In this document: positions 13,239 through 13,293 of the stretch, piece by piece
How the letters are laid out: every line of letters starts with the position of its first letter
Numbering within the stretch: position 1 is the first letter of the stretch
Source: JAIVHA01 sp965367295
GTDB taxonomy: Bacteria > Pseudomonadota > Gammaproteobacteria > DSM-19610
Reading direction: 5' to 3'
DNA: 13,293 bases
Assembly (NCBI GenBank): GCA_965367295.1
Contig: CBDUHN010000056.1
Span: 1 to 13,293, forward strand
Notes under the pieces: model-generated
The model's input: only the letters and a program-made list of their open reading frames with translations
Told to the model about the DNA's origin: nothing
Database searches by the model: none
Program-made: the position numbers and the translations under genes

Positions 13239-13293
13239 AATCCCTCTACCCCGACCAAATGAAGATCAGGTCACCTGGCGGGATCGGGTGGCA
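13239..13293 (+). repeat. Second repeat unit, cut by the window edge
   Basis: All 55 bp up to the window end are identical to 13056-13110. The copy begins with the tRNA-Pro 3' end (AATCCCTCTACCCCGACCA, 13239-13257) without the rest of the tRNA, followed by the first 36 bp of the spacer. Because the window stops inside the match, the length and number of further units are unknown. Confidence 0.95.

Noticed and set aside
12992..13240. Open frame of 82 codons across the tRNA and repeat
   Set aside because: It runs through the tRNA-Pro gene and the structured repeat, has no ribosome binding site, and its composition (Arg/Gly-rich) is what GC-rich RNA genes give by chance.
13056..13257. Attachment sites (attL/attR) of an integrated element at tRNA-Pro
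   Set aside because: The direct repeats do include a tRNA 3' end, as in integrative elements, but only 128 bp lie between the 55-bp matches, with no integrase or cargo. A tandem unit explains the data better. An island beyond the window is not excluded.
13056..13293. CRISPR array
   Set aside because: Two long repeats of at least 55 bp at a 183-bp period, beginning inside a tRNA, do not fit CRISPR repeat/spacer sizes, and no cas genes are present.

Overview
The window reads as a piece of a gammaproteobacterial chromosome, GC-rich and densely packed. The order dedD-like/cvpA/purF/metZ is the order I know from Pseudomonas and relatives. The cysS, peptidyl-prolyl isomerase, lpxH and folD genes on the right are also grouped in pseudomonads. 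No phage genes, transposases or CRISPR arrays are visible. Protein identities were assigned by reading the translations; no database search was run.

Left part (1-3876, + strand): the 3' end of a DedD/SPOR-domain gene, cvpA, purF (first step of purine synthesis) and metZ (sulfhydrylation step of methionine synthesis). The purF-metZ gap holds a compact SAM-II type riboswitch. A TTGACA-led promoter starts the transcript right at the aptamer. An intrinsic terminator follows, and a 9-bp antiterminator pairs the aptamer's conserved 3' tail with the terminator loop, so metZ should be switched off by S-adenosylmethionine.

Middle part (3878-7294): a small hypothetical gene convergent with metZ; a DUF455 ferritin-like protein translationally coupled (ATGA) to an exported protein of unknown function; then, on the minus strand, an exported cyclophilin-type isomerase followed by lpxH (lipid A synthesis). 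A strong 13-bp hairpin lies between ppi and lpxH.

Right part (7435-13293): cysS; a small YgaP/DUF2892-like membrane protein coupled by ATGA overlap to an 814-residue membrane GGDEF-EAL protein (c-di-GMP turnover); folD on the minus strand; and a tRNA-Pro(UGG) gene with a near-consensus, GC-discriminator promoter.

The most unusual element is at the right end. Immediately after tRNA-Pro there is a 183-bp unit that starts with the last 19 nt of the tRNA (including CCA), followed by highly structured, non-coding sequence. A second unit then begins with the same 19 nt and is identical for all 55 bp visible before the window stops. This has the architecture of the E. coli tyrT tandem repeat (rtT RNA), but behind a different tRNA and with sequence I do not recognise. 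The window probably ends because the array continues.
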